Below, piece by piece: positions 23,581 through 36,085 of a stretch of DNA of 64,000 bases. Below the pieces are notes generated by a model. The model was not told the origin of the DNA. It made no database searches and saw nothing but the letters and a program-made list of their open reading frames with translations. Position 1 is the stretch's first letter. Each line of letters begins with the position of its first letter. The position numbers and the translations under genes are program-made. This DNA comes from Nematopogon swammerdamellus (taxonomy: Eukaryota > Arthropoda > Insecta > Lepidoptera > Adelidae), in contig OX336345.1 of assembly GCA_946902875.1 (NCBI GenBank), forward strand, positions 11,563,395 through 11,627,394, in the 5' to 3' direction.

Positions 23581-23934
23581 GATTCAGTCTGAATTTAATC
23601 TAGGCTGTGGAAGTTGCGAGCCCGAAACCCCTTTAGGATTTTCAGGATGCTAATTCTCAATCGTTTTTTTTATTCACTCGTACCATTTTCAATGTTAATA
23701 ATAATTTTTGATGTTAAATTCTATTATTATGTAGTTGTTTCTTTGTTTCAAAACGCGTTTTGCCTTTGTCATAAACTTGCAAGTGGCCTGGCATAAGAAA
23801 TAAGTTATTTTTAAACTGACAACAAGCCTCAGTTTATATTTCATATATCACTCACATAATCCTCCTATAGCAGAAGAAAATAAGTCATAATAGGTTCATG
23901 CAATTCGCAAACCCCGCATACGACTGATTGTCCA

Positions 23935-24000
23935 TGGGCGTCACTAGACACCTAACGGGTGGCTCGGCGCCGCATGTGGCGCTTACTATAAAAAATCACC
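23935..24000 (-). mobile_element. LINE 3' end fragment, minus
   Basis: 'TCCATGGGCGTCACTAGACA' and 'GGTGGCTCGGCGCC' match the minus-strand LINE end at 42075-42125, which is better preserved. Confidence 0.6.
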
Positions 24001-24119
24001 GTAATATTAATTCTATGATGCTACAAATAAGCACTTTCAGGATAAACTTACTACATAAATAGTCTAGCAAATGAGTGAGGTTTGTAGGAATGAGAGTCAA
24101 TTTTCTCTAACGTACTTTT

Positions 24120-24240
24120 CTAGTACAGATATCAGTCGAGCGAGTCCCGGTGCGGTGGCGGCGGCGGCCGCGGCGCCGTGGTCCCGCGTGTCATTTCCGG
24201 CGAAATGTCATATTTCCGGTCCCACAGTACCGTATTTGTA
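24120..24240. other. GC-rich patch in the large intron
   Basis: A (GGC)n-rich block ('GGTGGCGGCGGCGGCC') with flanking CpGs. No open frame that I recognise. Confidence 0.3.
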
Positions 24241-24352
24241 GGACTTTACCCTCAACCAGTGTTGTCTAGCAGTAGGTATCCGGACATTGGAATGATGAAA
24301 TAAAAATATTTACCTACCTGGGTAATCTCTAATTCACATTAAATGGGAATTA

Positions 24353-24393
24353 TTGTCAGCCTCTTTCAAAAAATTTTTGAAAGAGGCTGACAA
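24353..24393. repeat. Perfect palindrome, 20-bp arms, 1-bp centre
   Basis: TTGTCAGCCTCTTTCAAAAA is followed by a single A and then its exact reverse complement. Confidence 0.97.
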
Positions 24394-25443
24394 ATATACT
24401 CGCCAACGTACTCGCTTTATGCTTCTTTCTGGTCGGGACGTATTTTTCCGTCGTTGTATTCTCTATTTTCGGCATTGTAAACTACTTAAGAAATGAAATC
24501 CTTTATTATTATCCTCCATTTATTATTTTACTTTTAAATGTGTGTATAATAAAGATACTAATCTATTATATTATTTTACTCACAGAGCATCAAATACCGA
24601 CCGCCGGCGCCCCTCCTAGAGGCGCCCTGAGCGCGATTTCTCTACAACGCCGTTGAAGCCTGTGGGCGTGGCCTATGACTTACATATGTGTGTTGTGCGT
24701 GTGCATTTGTTTTGTGCGTGTGCCTAACTTGCTCCTCTTTGTGTGTAGTATCGATACTAGCACACACACACACATACGAAGCGCTAGCAGCACTGCGTGT
24801 AGTTTTTGGGTTTCAAATATTATCGCTTAGGGCGTCTCTAGTAGATGCTCTGTGATTTTACTAAAATAATAAATTTAACAATTCTTGGTTGGGAACATAA
24901 AATCACCACTAACAGAACTCTTCTTCTGGTCTGAATTATCTGGTTAGTCCAGCTAGGCCAACAATGACAAGCTGATTTCTACCTAGCATCCTCCATAAAG
25001 TTATTGAAAGTGTGACGGACAAGGGTCCATTCATTGTTGTCAATTTTTAGGTTTTGAATACCAACATATCTAATTATAACCGTTACACATATATTGCCAT
25101 TCTAAGTTGTAAAGCTGTCGCGGAAAGACGAAAATATATTTAAATTGAAACATAATGTTGGGAAATTCTGAATAAAAATGATAAAGACTGCGGAAGGTGT
25201 ACACGCAGAGATAGATATTTCGCCCCCCAAAAAATTTCAGTTTGTAAGTGAAACCTGTTTTAAGATCCGTTAATCAACCGACTTCCCCAGATACTTTTGT
25301 CCGCCTATTGTCGAACTGTCATGTCCTTGGCGGTGAAATTGGCTGCGCATAAGGCCGGACGCGCACGTGCAGCGTTTCCGTCGACTGTACTTTGTTTCGT
25401 AATTATTAATCATCTAACCATAATATGTCACGAAGAGTTTTGT

Positions 25444-25792
25444 CAGCCTCGGTAGCTCAGTGGTGCGGTCGGTCGACTGTTATTAAGCAAACCCTGGGTG
25501 CGGTCAATACTTGTATGGGTGACCGCTCGACCGTTGGAGGCTGACCGTGGTTCGGATTCCACGTTAAACTGTAGGTCCCTTCCCTTCTTACCTTACTAAG
25601 TGGTAGGGTTTATCACGGCCGGGTTGGTACCACCGCACTGAATGAAACGTCGGTCGACACGGCTATGTAAAAAGTTCGCGTTTTCCGTCCAGTTCAGTGT
25701 TTAGCCGAAATGACATGAAGGGAAGCACTGACATGGTGCCTAGTTCACCCGGAGGTAATGTAGCCAACCGTGTCAGTTTACATAAAAAAAAA
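25444..25792 (+). mobile_element. SINE A, full length, tRNA/5S chimeric head
   Basis: The head starts 'CAGCCTCGGTAGCTCAGTGG', which contains a pol III A-box-like TAGCTCAGTGG. Next comes a 5S rRNA-like stretch ('TTAAGCAAACCCTGGG' and 'TGTATGGGTGACCGC', about 25483-25526) and a B-box-like GGTTCGGATTCC (about 25549). The body has 'CTGTAGGTCCCTTCCC', 'GGTTGGTACCACCGCACTG', 'TTTTCCGTCCAGTTCAGTG' and 'GTAGCCAACCGTGTCAG'. It ends in poly(A). Confidence 0.85.
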
Positions 25793-26327
25793 GAGTCAGT
25801 ATGAAAATAATTATAGCGAAAGAATAGGCGCGCTGGAGACAAAAGTTGCTCGTGCGCGCCGGGCCCTTTACAATCTAACCTTGAGCATAGTCAATAAATT
25901 ATGCTACAATAAAAAATACAAAATTCGATAACTCAACGTCATAATGGTTCCCCAGCCCAATGGTGCGTGACTTGGCAAGCGTTCACTAGCAAGCTCGCAG
26001 AGCGTCGAATGTCAGCTCACTTTATGACAGTTCGGTGTCGCAACCTCTAAGCGTTGTGTTTATGCTAAAAACTTCCCTCCCAGTCTCCCGTCACAGCAAC
26101 CGGCCTCCCGTATCGAGTAAATGTAGGTTCACATCAAACGAACGACATGCAATCTTTGCCATCATATGTATTGTTCGAAAAGTGAATATTTTGTTTATAT
26201 GTAGGAAGTACACCCTCTCTCACCTTTACGTAAGTCACTCCTCAAGATCCCGTAATGGTAACTTTTTGAAATTTTGCGACGGGATCCTAAACACATTCAT
26301 GATTCACAGCGATCACGCGATTCACAG

Positions 26328-26712
26328 GCAGCCTCGATAGCTCAGTGGTGCAGACAGTCAACTGCCGCTATTGAATATTATGCAACGCTGGGTGCGGTCA
26401 GTACTTGGATGGGTGACCACTGACCGTTGGAGGCTGACCGAGGTTCGGATTCCTCGTAAAACTGTAGGTCCCTTCCCTCCTAATCTTACTTGGTGGTAGG
26501 GTTTAACCCGCCCGGGTTGGTACCACCGCACTGAATGAAACGTCGGTCTAAACGGCTATGTAAATAGTTTGTGTTTTCCGACCAGTTCAGTGTAGCCGGC
26601 ACGATCAAAGGCGGAAGCACTGACATGGCACCTAGTTCACCCGGTGTTATGGGCTGGCATCACGGACGTTGTAGGTGATGTAGCCAACCGTGTCAGTTTC
26701 CATAAAAAAAAA
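26328..26712 (+). mobile_element. SINE A, full length, best 5S-like match
   Basis: Same architecture as 25444-25792. At 26398-26419 the block 'TCAGTACTTGGATGGGTGAC' matches, as far as I recall it, the conserved 3' half of animal 5S rRNA, and it is preceded by 'GCAACGCTGGG'. It ends in a poly(A) of nine. Confidence 0.87.
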
Positions 26713-27195
26713 GCCTCAGGTGCACTCCGGGAGTGCCGGCAGAAGTGAAAACAACACCGTAACATTGCTTAAAAAAAATAATAATTTAAATTTTAAGTTT
26801 ATTTACTTTTGATCTTTTATTACTTATTATTACATATGATTACTTATTTACTTTGACATCGCGACATCGCGACATCGCGTCAGCGTCATTTTTAAAATGA
26901 AACCTTAAGTCATTGCATTAAGGGTTAAGTTAGAGTGGCAAGGGATCTGCCGGCACTCCCGGAGTGCAACTGTTAAGTAGGGTTCGGTAACACGTTTATG
27001 TCTGTCCATTCTAATAAGTTCTGCAAAATGAATGCATGTCTGTCCGTTCTACTAAATTTAACATTTATTTCAAAATGAATGTAGGGTTCCGTAACAAATG
27101 CATGTCTGTCCGTTCCACTAAATTTAACATTTTTTTTTTAGCAATGTTACGGTGTTTTCACTTCTGCCGGCACTCCCGGAGTGCAACTGTGGCTT
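26713..27195. mobile_element. DNA element with about 48-bp terminal inverted repeats
   Basis: The left TIR 'TGCACTCCGGGAGTGCCGGC', continuing 'AGAAGTGAAAACA' and 'CACCGTAACATTGCT', recurs inverted at about 27141-27190. A third, partial inverted copy lies at about 26948-26971. Each TIR tip itself contains a small palindrome (CACTCCGGGAGTG). The interior has two direct copies of 'GCATGTCTGTCCGTTC' near 27035 and 27100 and a 9-bp triplet repeat (GACATCGC) near 26860. Confidence 0.7.
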
Positions 27196-27956
27196 TTTTT
27201 AAAGGTGTTTCACGAGAGTTTTCCAATCGTTTTGGATTGCGTCCGTTCGCTGGCGTTCGTTCACTATCCTCTTAGCTCTCCTAGATGTGAACCTACCCTG
27301 TGGGAATATTGGCACAGATTCCGATGATTTATAGCCGCGGCTTGCTCAAACATTCCCCCTTCCCCTCCTCTCCACCTCCCGCAGACACTTCGGCGGTATT
27401 AATCAACTTTCACTCATCAGCGCTGATCAATCTTCCGTGGTAATTGCGAACGTTTTGGGGTTGAGGGCGGGCAAGTGGCGGGTCGCGCATTGGATTGGAT
27501 GTAGGTGTTATAAACCATGTATGTAAATGTTTAAACATAGGACAATTTGATGTATTTCATCAAATTTTCAACCATTTTTTTTAATTATCTAATAAATATA
27601 TGATACAAAATTTAAATTCTAATCTATCAATGAAATTATATGTTATATTTTAAAATATTCCATGCATACTATAAGAATACTTTGCTATAACAAAAAACAA
27701 AACAAAAATTTTAATCGGTTTCAGAATTATACCGCGAACATTATTTATGTAGTTAAGAAAATATCTGATAATCGATATTTCTCTAACTAGCGTAGCCTAC
27801 GGTAAACATATAAATGATGTATTTTTTCCTTTATTATTTACTCTAATCATTGCTGAGTAGAGTAAATATGCTGCCATTTGTCATCCTATAACAACAGTGC
27901 ACGTCGTACATACATATATTACATACATCCCACCATGCCACACGCTGTATCCCAAC

Positions 27957-28030
27957 AATCGGGTAAGCAGAGTAATCGGTGTTGTGCTGCAAGTACTCTC
28001 GTAAATTACAGCACAACACCGACCACCACG
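27957..28030 (-). repeat. Dispersed repeat C fragment, minus
   Basis: 'GGGTAAGCAGAGTAATCGG' is followed by the inverted repeat TGTTGTGCTG/CAGCACAACA, matching the centre of 14895-15222 in reverse. Confidence 0.75.
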
Positions 28031-28879
28031 TTTAGCAATGTATTATGACAAGATAACATTATGTACGTCTAACAATGTTAAATGCCAATCATGTCTTTCG
28101 AATATGTTATGTTCCTCGAACGCCTCCATTCAGCCTTTAAATCCAGGGAAGGGACACCCTTCCCTTATCTCTACCACTTAAATCCCGCAAAATGGAGGTC
28201 CGCCGCCGTTATGGTTTTGTTGGGTTTGTACATCACTTGGCAAGATCAAAAATGTGGGGCCTTCCCCATATTTTTAGGGTTTGTGAGTCTGATTTAGTTT
28301 GGCGAACTTCGCACGCAACTAAAACTTTAAAAACAAAAGTTCTATTTTTTAACCTACATCAACTAGTCGGGAAAAGAGGAAAAGATTTCACAGTTATCAC
28401 GTCATATATGTACTAAATTAATTGTTTTTATTAAATCCCTAAATGTTGAACAGGTTCGTCCCAAATATAGGTCTTCACTGGTGCATTCGAGATGATTGGT
28501 AGGTGTATAATGTAGCCTCTGCAAATTCTAAACCATCGTCCATCTCCATATGATCCTAAATATGGCATTAAACAAAAACATGACACTTATATATATCTCC
28601 GGGACTATTACCATAGTAAAATGAGACTTTCTGTTTGAACTATGCTATTACGATGGGAACTGGTCTAGCTTAGGCTAAAAATTCAGACGAAGCAAATTTC
28701 ATACAAAAAATTTACCCAGTAAAATTTGGAAGGTTTTCAGCTCACGCCTAGAATTTACAGTCGGGTAGTACGTCTACGCAATCTTCACGAAAACATATTT
28801 CAATTAAGGTTCCGCTAAAATTTAAGTCAACAGAGTGGCGGTATCCAAATTGAGGTTAAGACGAAATTCCCTGCGTTCT

Positions 28880-29180
28880 GCCTACGGAGGACTTCCGCTA
28901 TCGGGATTCCTCGAACACGCGCGAAGTAGGCCAATCGTCGGTCGGGCGCGGCGAGGCTGCGAGGCGGGAAGAGCGAATGAATCCGGAAACGAGCTTCCGT
29001 GAGCGCTGCGAAAATCTAAATAGTAGGCCATTTCCGCACTCATAACCTGGGGCTTTAGCAATATGCTGCCTTATTGCAACTCTCTACACACGCCGATACA
29101 ATGGCACGGGAAGTGTTCGGGATCACACGTGCCCGGAGCCAAGAGCTGCGGTCGCCGCGTCTGATAAAAGCATTACCGAT
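28880..29180. other. GC-rich region in the large intron
   Basis: About 300 bp of CpG-rich sequence in AT-rich intron, including 'GGTCGGGCGCGGCGAGG'. There is no recognisable frame. Together with the patches at 15.3, 18.0 and 24.1 kb it is a candidate regulatory segment or old insertion. Confidence 0.3.
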
Positions 29181-29794
29181 GCTCTTCGCGATTTTTCACA
29201 AAATGTAGGTGACTATGTCCGCGGTATGCACGGAGAATATTGAAAATAGCGATTCCCTTTATTGCGAAAGCTATGTGGATCTTAGCTTGTTTCTCTGAAG
29301 TTAGTTTTGTGAATTTAGTAGATTTTAATTAGTAACCACTATTTTTACCTGCATTTACTTAAACTGCCGGGCCCGGGCGTACCTGCTGCAACGAATCATC
29401 TTGGCGGTGCAGCGAGGTAACGCCGCTAGTGTCATGGGAACTTTCCCCTCGTCGGCCTCTTTGGATGAAATTTTTTATCTAGCAAACTGAGGCCGTTGAG
29501 GGAATTGCTCTATGACTCTGGCGGTAGGTCAACCCGGATCGTGGTAGTCTCTCGTGTGGCTAATTATTTTCAAAGTTTGTTTATTTTGTTTTAGTTTAGG
29601 TAATTTTAATTTCATAGGTAGTTTTAGTTTCTATTTTAATTTAATTACAGTTAAGACAATTTGTATTTTATTAGATATAATATAGAATGTTTTAAATATT
29701 GCAAAGCTAATTATTGCTAAATGATATTTTGTTAAAATCTGTAGAATTTGTTAATTAGTGCACAATTTAGTAGTCATTATTTTTTATAAATATT

Positions 29795-30030
29795 TAGCTC
29801 GTGTACGCACTGAATGAAACGTCGGTCGAACGAAACGGCTATGTAAATAGTTTGTGTTTGCTGTCCAGTTCAGTGTCAGTCAATCAGTCAGCGTGTAAGT
29901 GTCCACTGTTCAGTGTAGCCGACATGAAATGAAGGGAAGCACTGACAGGGCACCTAGTTCACCCGGTATTATGGGCTGACATCACGGATGTTGTAGGTGA
30001 TGTAGCCAACCGTGTCAGTTTCCATAATAT
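29795..30030 (+). mobile_element. SINE A, plus, 5' truncated
   Basis: Begins near 'GCACTGAATGAAACGTCGG' and runs to 'GTAGCCAACCGTGTCAG' plus an A-rich tail. An internal short insertion or duplication at about 29865-29915 repeats the 'TTCAGTGTAGCC' region. Confidence 0.8.
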
Positions 30031-30394
30031 AAAAAAAATATTCAGCTTTACTGATTTGGGTTATATATATAAATAAAATATTAATACATTGATGACAACG
30101 CGTGCAACCAAGCCCGCATAGCTCGAACGACTTTCCACATGCAAACATATCTAAATACTGTTAGTAATAATAGAAAAGGATATCTTAATGGCATCTCTCA
30201 TAAATCGTAAAGGGACCCGACCATCCCATGGCGTAACGTGCGCCTCGAGCCATTCGCGAATGGTATTGCTCCCTTAGGTACGATGTGTGCGACAGGGGAA
30301 GGGAGTCTTCCTTGGGGAGGACTCCCTTGTCTTTGGGTTTCCTTGGAATTGTGCTTCGTTTTTATACCTTCGCCACCACTATGTGCAAAATTAT

Positions 30395-30618
30395 GTTACT
30401 AGGTGGTAGGGTTTAACCCGCCCGGTTTGGTACCACCACACTGAATAAAGGGTCGGTCGAAACGGCTATTCAAATAGTTTGTTTTCCGTTCAGTTCAGTG
30501 TAGCCGGCACGACCGAAGGGAAGCACTGACGTGGCACCAAGTTCACCCGGTGTTATGGGCTGACATCACGGATGTTGTAGGTGATGTAGCCAACCGTGTC
30601 AGTTTCCATAAAAAAAAA
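30395..30618 (+). mobile_element. SINE A, plus, 5' truncated
   Basis: Begins at 'TACTAGGTGGTAGGGTTTAA' and ends in 'GTGTCAGTTTCCATA' followed by poly(A). Confidence 0.85.
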
Positions 30619-32009
30619 CCTTAAAGTTGTATTTTTATATTTGAATGCTAAAACATGCGACATTTTGCTAAAACATGCTTTGTGTTTGGATATACAGAAG
30701 GTATGTAAGTATACAAGCCACACTACAGCGATCACCGGCCGTCTCTCCCCAGCAGCCCGCGCGCGCTATGTTTCTTGCTCTTTCATGCAAACGAACTTAC
30801 GCACACAAATGCTTCAGATTGTATACAATAATATATTAGAAGTTTAGATTTTCTAAAATGTTTTTATTTTCCCACAAAAAATGCTTTATGACACCTAATT
30901 AAATAAAATAAAATCAAAATATGGTTATTGCCTTTTAAAGCTTTGCAAAAGGTACCTACAATTTAACGCCGTAGGCGTTCTCCTCCAGTCAAGGGTTTAA
31001 TATATTTAAACGTTAAGAATAATTTCCTTACAGCTATTTTATGAGCAGCAGAATTCTGCAAGTTAATATATAAAAACTCCGCGCATTAATTGTTTTAATT
31101 ATTGATTTAGATCTGTGGCAACCACGGAAACTTACCATTTAGGTATCATATAGCAGTTTAGGCTGCACACACAATATTTGTATGATACATCATAACATAA
31201 CGATAACCGAACCTACTTGCTCCAACGAAGTGGCCCAGTAAGGGGAAACTCTAAATGAGTTACCCAACCTAAAAGCCTCTACGAGTATGCAAAAGGCAGC
31301 GGAAGACATTTTAGGCAGGCTGCCCTCTTAAGTGGGGCGATTTTTTATTAATTCATACTTTAATGGTGCATGCATAGCCACCCAATAATTTCCTTATTTT
31401 GTGCAAGAAAACTCTACATTTACAAGCAATAAAAGCAACAAAAATAAATATAAAAAAAAAACGCGCTGAAAAATGTTTATTTGTTACCAAAATTTGGTTG
31501 GTAACAAGAACAGATTTGCAGCACAGACTTATGTGAACAAGTCAAGTGTGAAAATAATATATTCGTATCTTCGACTTTGTGAACTTTTCACCACGTTTCA
31601 CGTTTTCACCTGCTCATTTTTTTATGTAAAGCGCGACATGTTGCATCGTTACACCTACAAGTCAGGGTCAAACGATTCGATTCGATACAGGTTAATGCTC
31701 CGTATAGGTATTTATTTTCACAATAAAAGCTGTTGCAAATACTAAAATTCTGTCAAAGAGCCCATACTCACATTTCACTAGGCCAAGCCAATAAGCCTTT
31801 GAATATGTAAAATCTTGCTCCAAAACTATTTTTTTATGACCGGGAGCTTAGTGTCAATAAAAAGTTAATAGTTTTTTAAGGGTTTCAGGGGAAATGGTCT
31901 TATCGAACATCGCCCTTATTATTTCTTCTGTCCGCCTGTGCTAGAAAACTGAAAAATCAAAAAGGTATACTTTTTCGAACGACGCAGTGTAGTTCGAAAT
32001 TATCTATAC

Positions 32010-32125
32010 TTATAAAATAGTTTGTCCTGACTTACTGACTGATATATCAACGTACAGCCAAAACTACTAAGTCTAGTACAATATATATACTTTCGAACTA
32101 CACTGCGTCATTCGACATTTGAAGT
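32010..32125. repeat. Imperfect inverted repeat, about 25-bp arms
   Basis: 'CGAACGACGCAGTGTAGTTC' near 31977-31998 and its near reverse complement 'GAACTACACTGCGTCATTCG' near 32094-32115 flank about 95 bp. Both arms are adjacent to AT-rich 'TATACTTTT(T)CGAA' words. Confidence 0.6.
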
Positions 32126-33654
32126 TCGAAAAGTCTATAAAAACATCGGATATTCATAATTTTTGAGGTTTGTATTATTTAAAAAAATTTAACAGTTTTA
32201 ACCGCGGTCGTATTTTGAGCTAGGCGGCCCAACGTTTCGGGCCAAACGTATGGCTTGGAAATTGAACTTGTGTAGAGCTGTTTCATTTTCAAGTCATTAC
32301 TCCAAAGGACAAGTTAATTGTAGAACACGATTAAATTATTAAAAACATACAATTTACGTAAAGCTGCGTTAGTTTACGAAGTAAGGTCCGACTTAGTACT
32401 AAAGATTATACGAGAATCATCTTTAGGATTAACCCTGTCCCCACAGCAAGTTGAACGCAGCGTGACAAAAATCACAACTATGGGGCCTGAATTTTTTTAA
32501 CCATCCAAATCATGGATTGTTAGGAAGCTAAATGTCAACGATAATACAAACTGTGATTCAGAATATTATTAATAATGAATCGTTTCATAAAATACCTTTA
32601 TTAATTTTACAACTAATGGCTTGTCTTATAAAAACGTATCTAAATCTCTACACATCGTGCTTTCTACATAGCTTCATCTCCAGATCGGCTGAGTTGAGTG
32701 AGAATACTGAATAGAATTCTGAAAACGTTCCCGAAAGATAGCGTGCTACCACTGAAATACTTTCCATATCCCGCTACAATATCTGCTATGTGACTCGGCA
32801 AATGCAATAATGTCTATGCACGTGTGGCCTTAGCCTTGCGATTTCGACTACATGGTGGAATTTGAAATTATGGTATCAGCCCATTCAAAGAACCTAATTA
32901 TGATAAAATGTGGTCTTACGACTTTAGTGTTCATTATTTGTTTGTAATGGAAAATATTGTACAAAATTAATGCAGATTGAAATATTAAAAAATATTTGTA
33001 TCACAAATGTTTCAGTCTTTAATTAAACCATCACCTTCATTAGCCAACTTATTGTCCAAGGGCTGCTGATCTTACAGGTTTACGACGCAACCCTAAGTAC
33101 AGTTTTACGAAAATGCAGTTGTCACTGCAATTTCGTCGCGTTCGGGATTGTTTCCTAGACACTTTATTTACTATTGTTATTGTGCCGGAGTCGGTTGCCG
33201 AAATGCTCGGGGTCGTTAAGGTAATGTTTATCTTGGCTGTAAAGTTTGTCGTTGCGCTCGCAGTGATCGTCGTCGTTCAGAGGAATTTGATTTATATGTT
33301 TAGCAGTTCTCGAGGTGGGTGACGTTTAATGGAGTGGAGAGAAGAAATTGCTTAAGAATTTTGATAAACTCAGATTCCAAACTAAAAGCTTCTCTAATAA
33401 AGGATCGGTGGTTAATCAATTAGGTAATTGCCATTTTAAATGCAAAAGCACCATAATGTCATATCACCATAATTAACTACCTACCTTAAGCAAAGAGTTG
33501 GCAAAGACATGAAAGTTCGTTCAGAAAATGGCGGTATCTTTCGGTTAACTCCTGTCAACTGGAAATGTCACTTTAACTTACAGACAAAATGCTAACCGAG
33601 GCTTAAGCGGAGGTGGTGCAATAGGCCGCAAAAGAGTCGTATTCTTATCGCAGT

Positions 33655-33990
33655 ACTATAGCTGTGCCCGCGGCTTTGCTCGCGTTAAAGTTGGACTTAG
33701 CAGTTCTCTCACTTCTCTCACTTCAAGCACTTCCGATTTTACTGCTCTAACTTTATTCAAGGTTGTGTAGTAGCTTTTGGAGATACTATCGGATTGTATA
33801 GATGAAACGACATGTCAATCGGTCGATCTGTTATAGAGATAAAAGCGAACATATTCAAGAAAATAGACTTGTTTTGAAATAATTAAATAATAAATAATTA
33901 TATAATAAATATTTAAATAATTTTCTTTTCTTCAAGTTTATCTAGATAGGTGTAGACACCGAGCGAAGCTCGGGCGCCCAGGTACTAAGG
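33655..33990 (+). repeat. Degenerate dispersed repeat G
   Basis: It contains 'CTGTGCCCGCGGCTTTGCTC' and, about 290 bp later, 'GACACCGAGCGAAGCTCGGG'. Words of this kind are common at LINE/SINE insertions in lepidopteran genomes. No coding content survives. Confidence 0.45.
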
Positions 33991-35934
33991 ATAAAACGCA
34001 AACCTCATATTACTTCTTGAAGTGCACCGCGTATACAATGTAATAGTCCATTAAGCCCGAGCTCTACTTCTCTATTCAAGCAAAAGGGTGACCCCTATAT
34101 ATACATATTTATAAATTTAGTTCTAAGTGCGGTGACCTAAAGTAGAAACTGAACTTACCACGCCGGTCACGGACGAGTGGGCTTAACACTTGCCCGAACT
34201 ACGGACACGATGGGAAATATGGATTTAGAAGATTATATTTATACTGAGCCCTAGACAGAGTTCTTTAAAAAAAATAATATTAGAACAATATGTCAAAAGA
34301 CCTTTTGAAAACAGCGGACAGGAACGAAACTTTCGTATTTTTTATTTATATTATCTATACTAGACTTAACGACTAATTCATTATTATCAATACACGGTGT
34401 TAGGTGACACGTGAAAGGGACGGATAAAACACTTAAAAAAAATTTCATTTCCAAAAACAACCTTACGTGTCAAAAATGTGTCTTGTTTCACAGTTGGTAG
34501 AATCATTTATTTGTGAAATATAAAAAAAATCCATTTGAATTCTACAAAATGTAATACCGTGTATATCCGGTAAAACTAGATTCAATAAACATCACGAGAT
34601 CACGAGGCTTGACAAGCATCTATTATTTGTGTAGTAGGTACGAGTATCTACTGGTCATATTACTGACATTCATTTGAATAAATATACCCACCAGTATTAT
34701 CTTTATTAAATCGGGTTACTATTGTAAGAGCAAGACGCTATATCGAACAGCCTAGCACAGTTCACACTAGAGCTGAATCCCTGATCTGAAAGATAACATT
34801 TAAGTAAACGTGTAAATTTATTCTGGCTACCACCAAAATAAATTTACAATAACAATTTCAACCTAGTGTGCGAGTTGGCCAATGTATAATTTCCACTTCT
34901 ATATCTACGAAGCAGCGGAAGTGCCAGCTCTTCACACCTCGCACTTCCGGTGTCCAAGGACGGGCGCGCCAGCCTTCGGCCCTCTCCAGGGATTTGAGGA
35001 AATTTATTTTCTGTCAATATGACCAGTTTGAGAACCCTCTGTTGCAGAATTTGATAAATGATAAAAGTTATATTTTAGTGATGGTTTCGTTAAATTTTTT
35101 TTTGTTTTCGGTTACGCTGTACACTAAAGACGACTTACTTTTATCGACGTTTCGCTGCCCGCTCTGGAGACATCTTCAAAACTCGCTGTAAAACCTCACT
35201 CGATGTAAAACGTGGTTTCATGTCAGGGGAATAATTTTGACAATAATGTGAAGGAAAAACACTACTTAGACCCGAATTATCTAGATAAATGTCCAAAAAT
35301 AAAAACGATGCCTGACTTGTATGGTTTATTAGGCAATATTTAGAAACTGTATGCTTAAGGGTTTTCGAAAACAAAACAAAATAATTTTAATAAATGTGAT
35401 ATCTCATACCTTTGTTTTGCCTTGGAAATCCTCTAGTCTAAAATATTATTGGAAAAACAAACCGATAATATAGTTAGTGACAGACGGACAAATATAATCC
35501 GACAGACAGCGGATACCCCTGCTGGTGACAGAAAGGAAATTGTCGGTTGAGGGGACCGGAATTTGGCAAAGGGCACACTCTTCCTGTTGAAATTATTGAA
35601 GATAAATTTCTAAGCACCAACAGATAATTTCCGAATTTTTAACTTCATCCCACATTTGTCATTTCGCCACCAACTTATTGAATTTGATTATTGATAAAAT
35701 GTTAAAGTTATATTTTTAAGTAGTGACGTTTAAGTAAGTGTGTGGCTTAATTAGTCTGATTTTAGAGTCACTTTGACCAATCGGCGCTGATCGATGTTCC
35801 TTATTTATTACACTGACCAGTCAGCGCTGAGCGGCTACGCGTCGTAATCAGCGCCGGACCAGCGTGACTATAGATCAGCTTTAGAAGATCAATAAAATAT
35901 AAGAAAACTTGAAAATAGTATAATAATATGATTT

Positions 35935-36085
35935 TATTATGTTATATTATATACCCCAAGTACAGCTTGGTGTTTTTCAAAAGGGGCTTAAAAAGCTCCT
36001 CTGAGGCCGGCATGGCATTCACAATGCCCGTGCATCACAGAATGTCCATGGGCATCATCACAACTACTCATAGTTTTAATGAAGC
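35935..36085 (+). mobile_element. LINE 3' end fragment, plus
   Basis: The translation 'YPKYSLVFFKRGLKSS' followed by 'AGMAFTMPVHHRMSMG' matches the C-terminal end of the LINE fragment read on the minus strand at 42006-42240 ('PPKYSLGSFKRGVN'). Confidence 0.7.

Noticed and set aside
26386..26425. A 5S rRNA gene
   Set aside because: Only the middle and 3' part is 5S-like, embedded in a repeated SINE head.
34868..35374. ORFs on both strands around 35 kb
   Set aside because: A diverged dispersed-repeat word lies here and neither translation shows a conserved domain.
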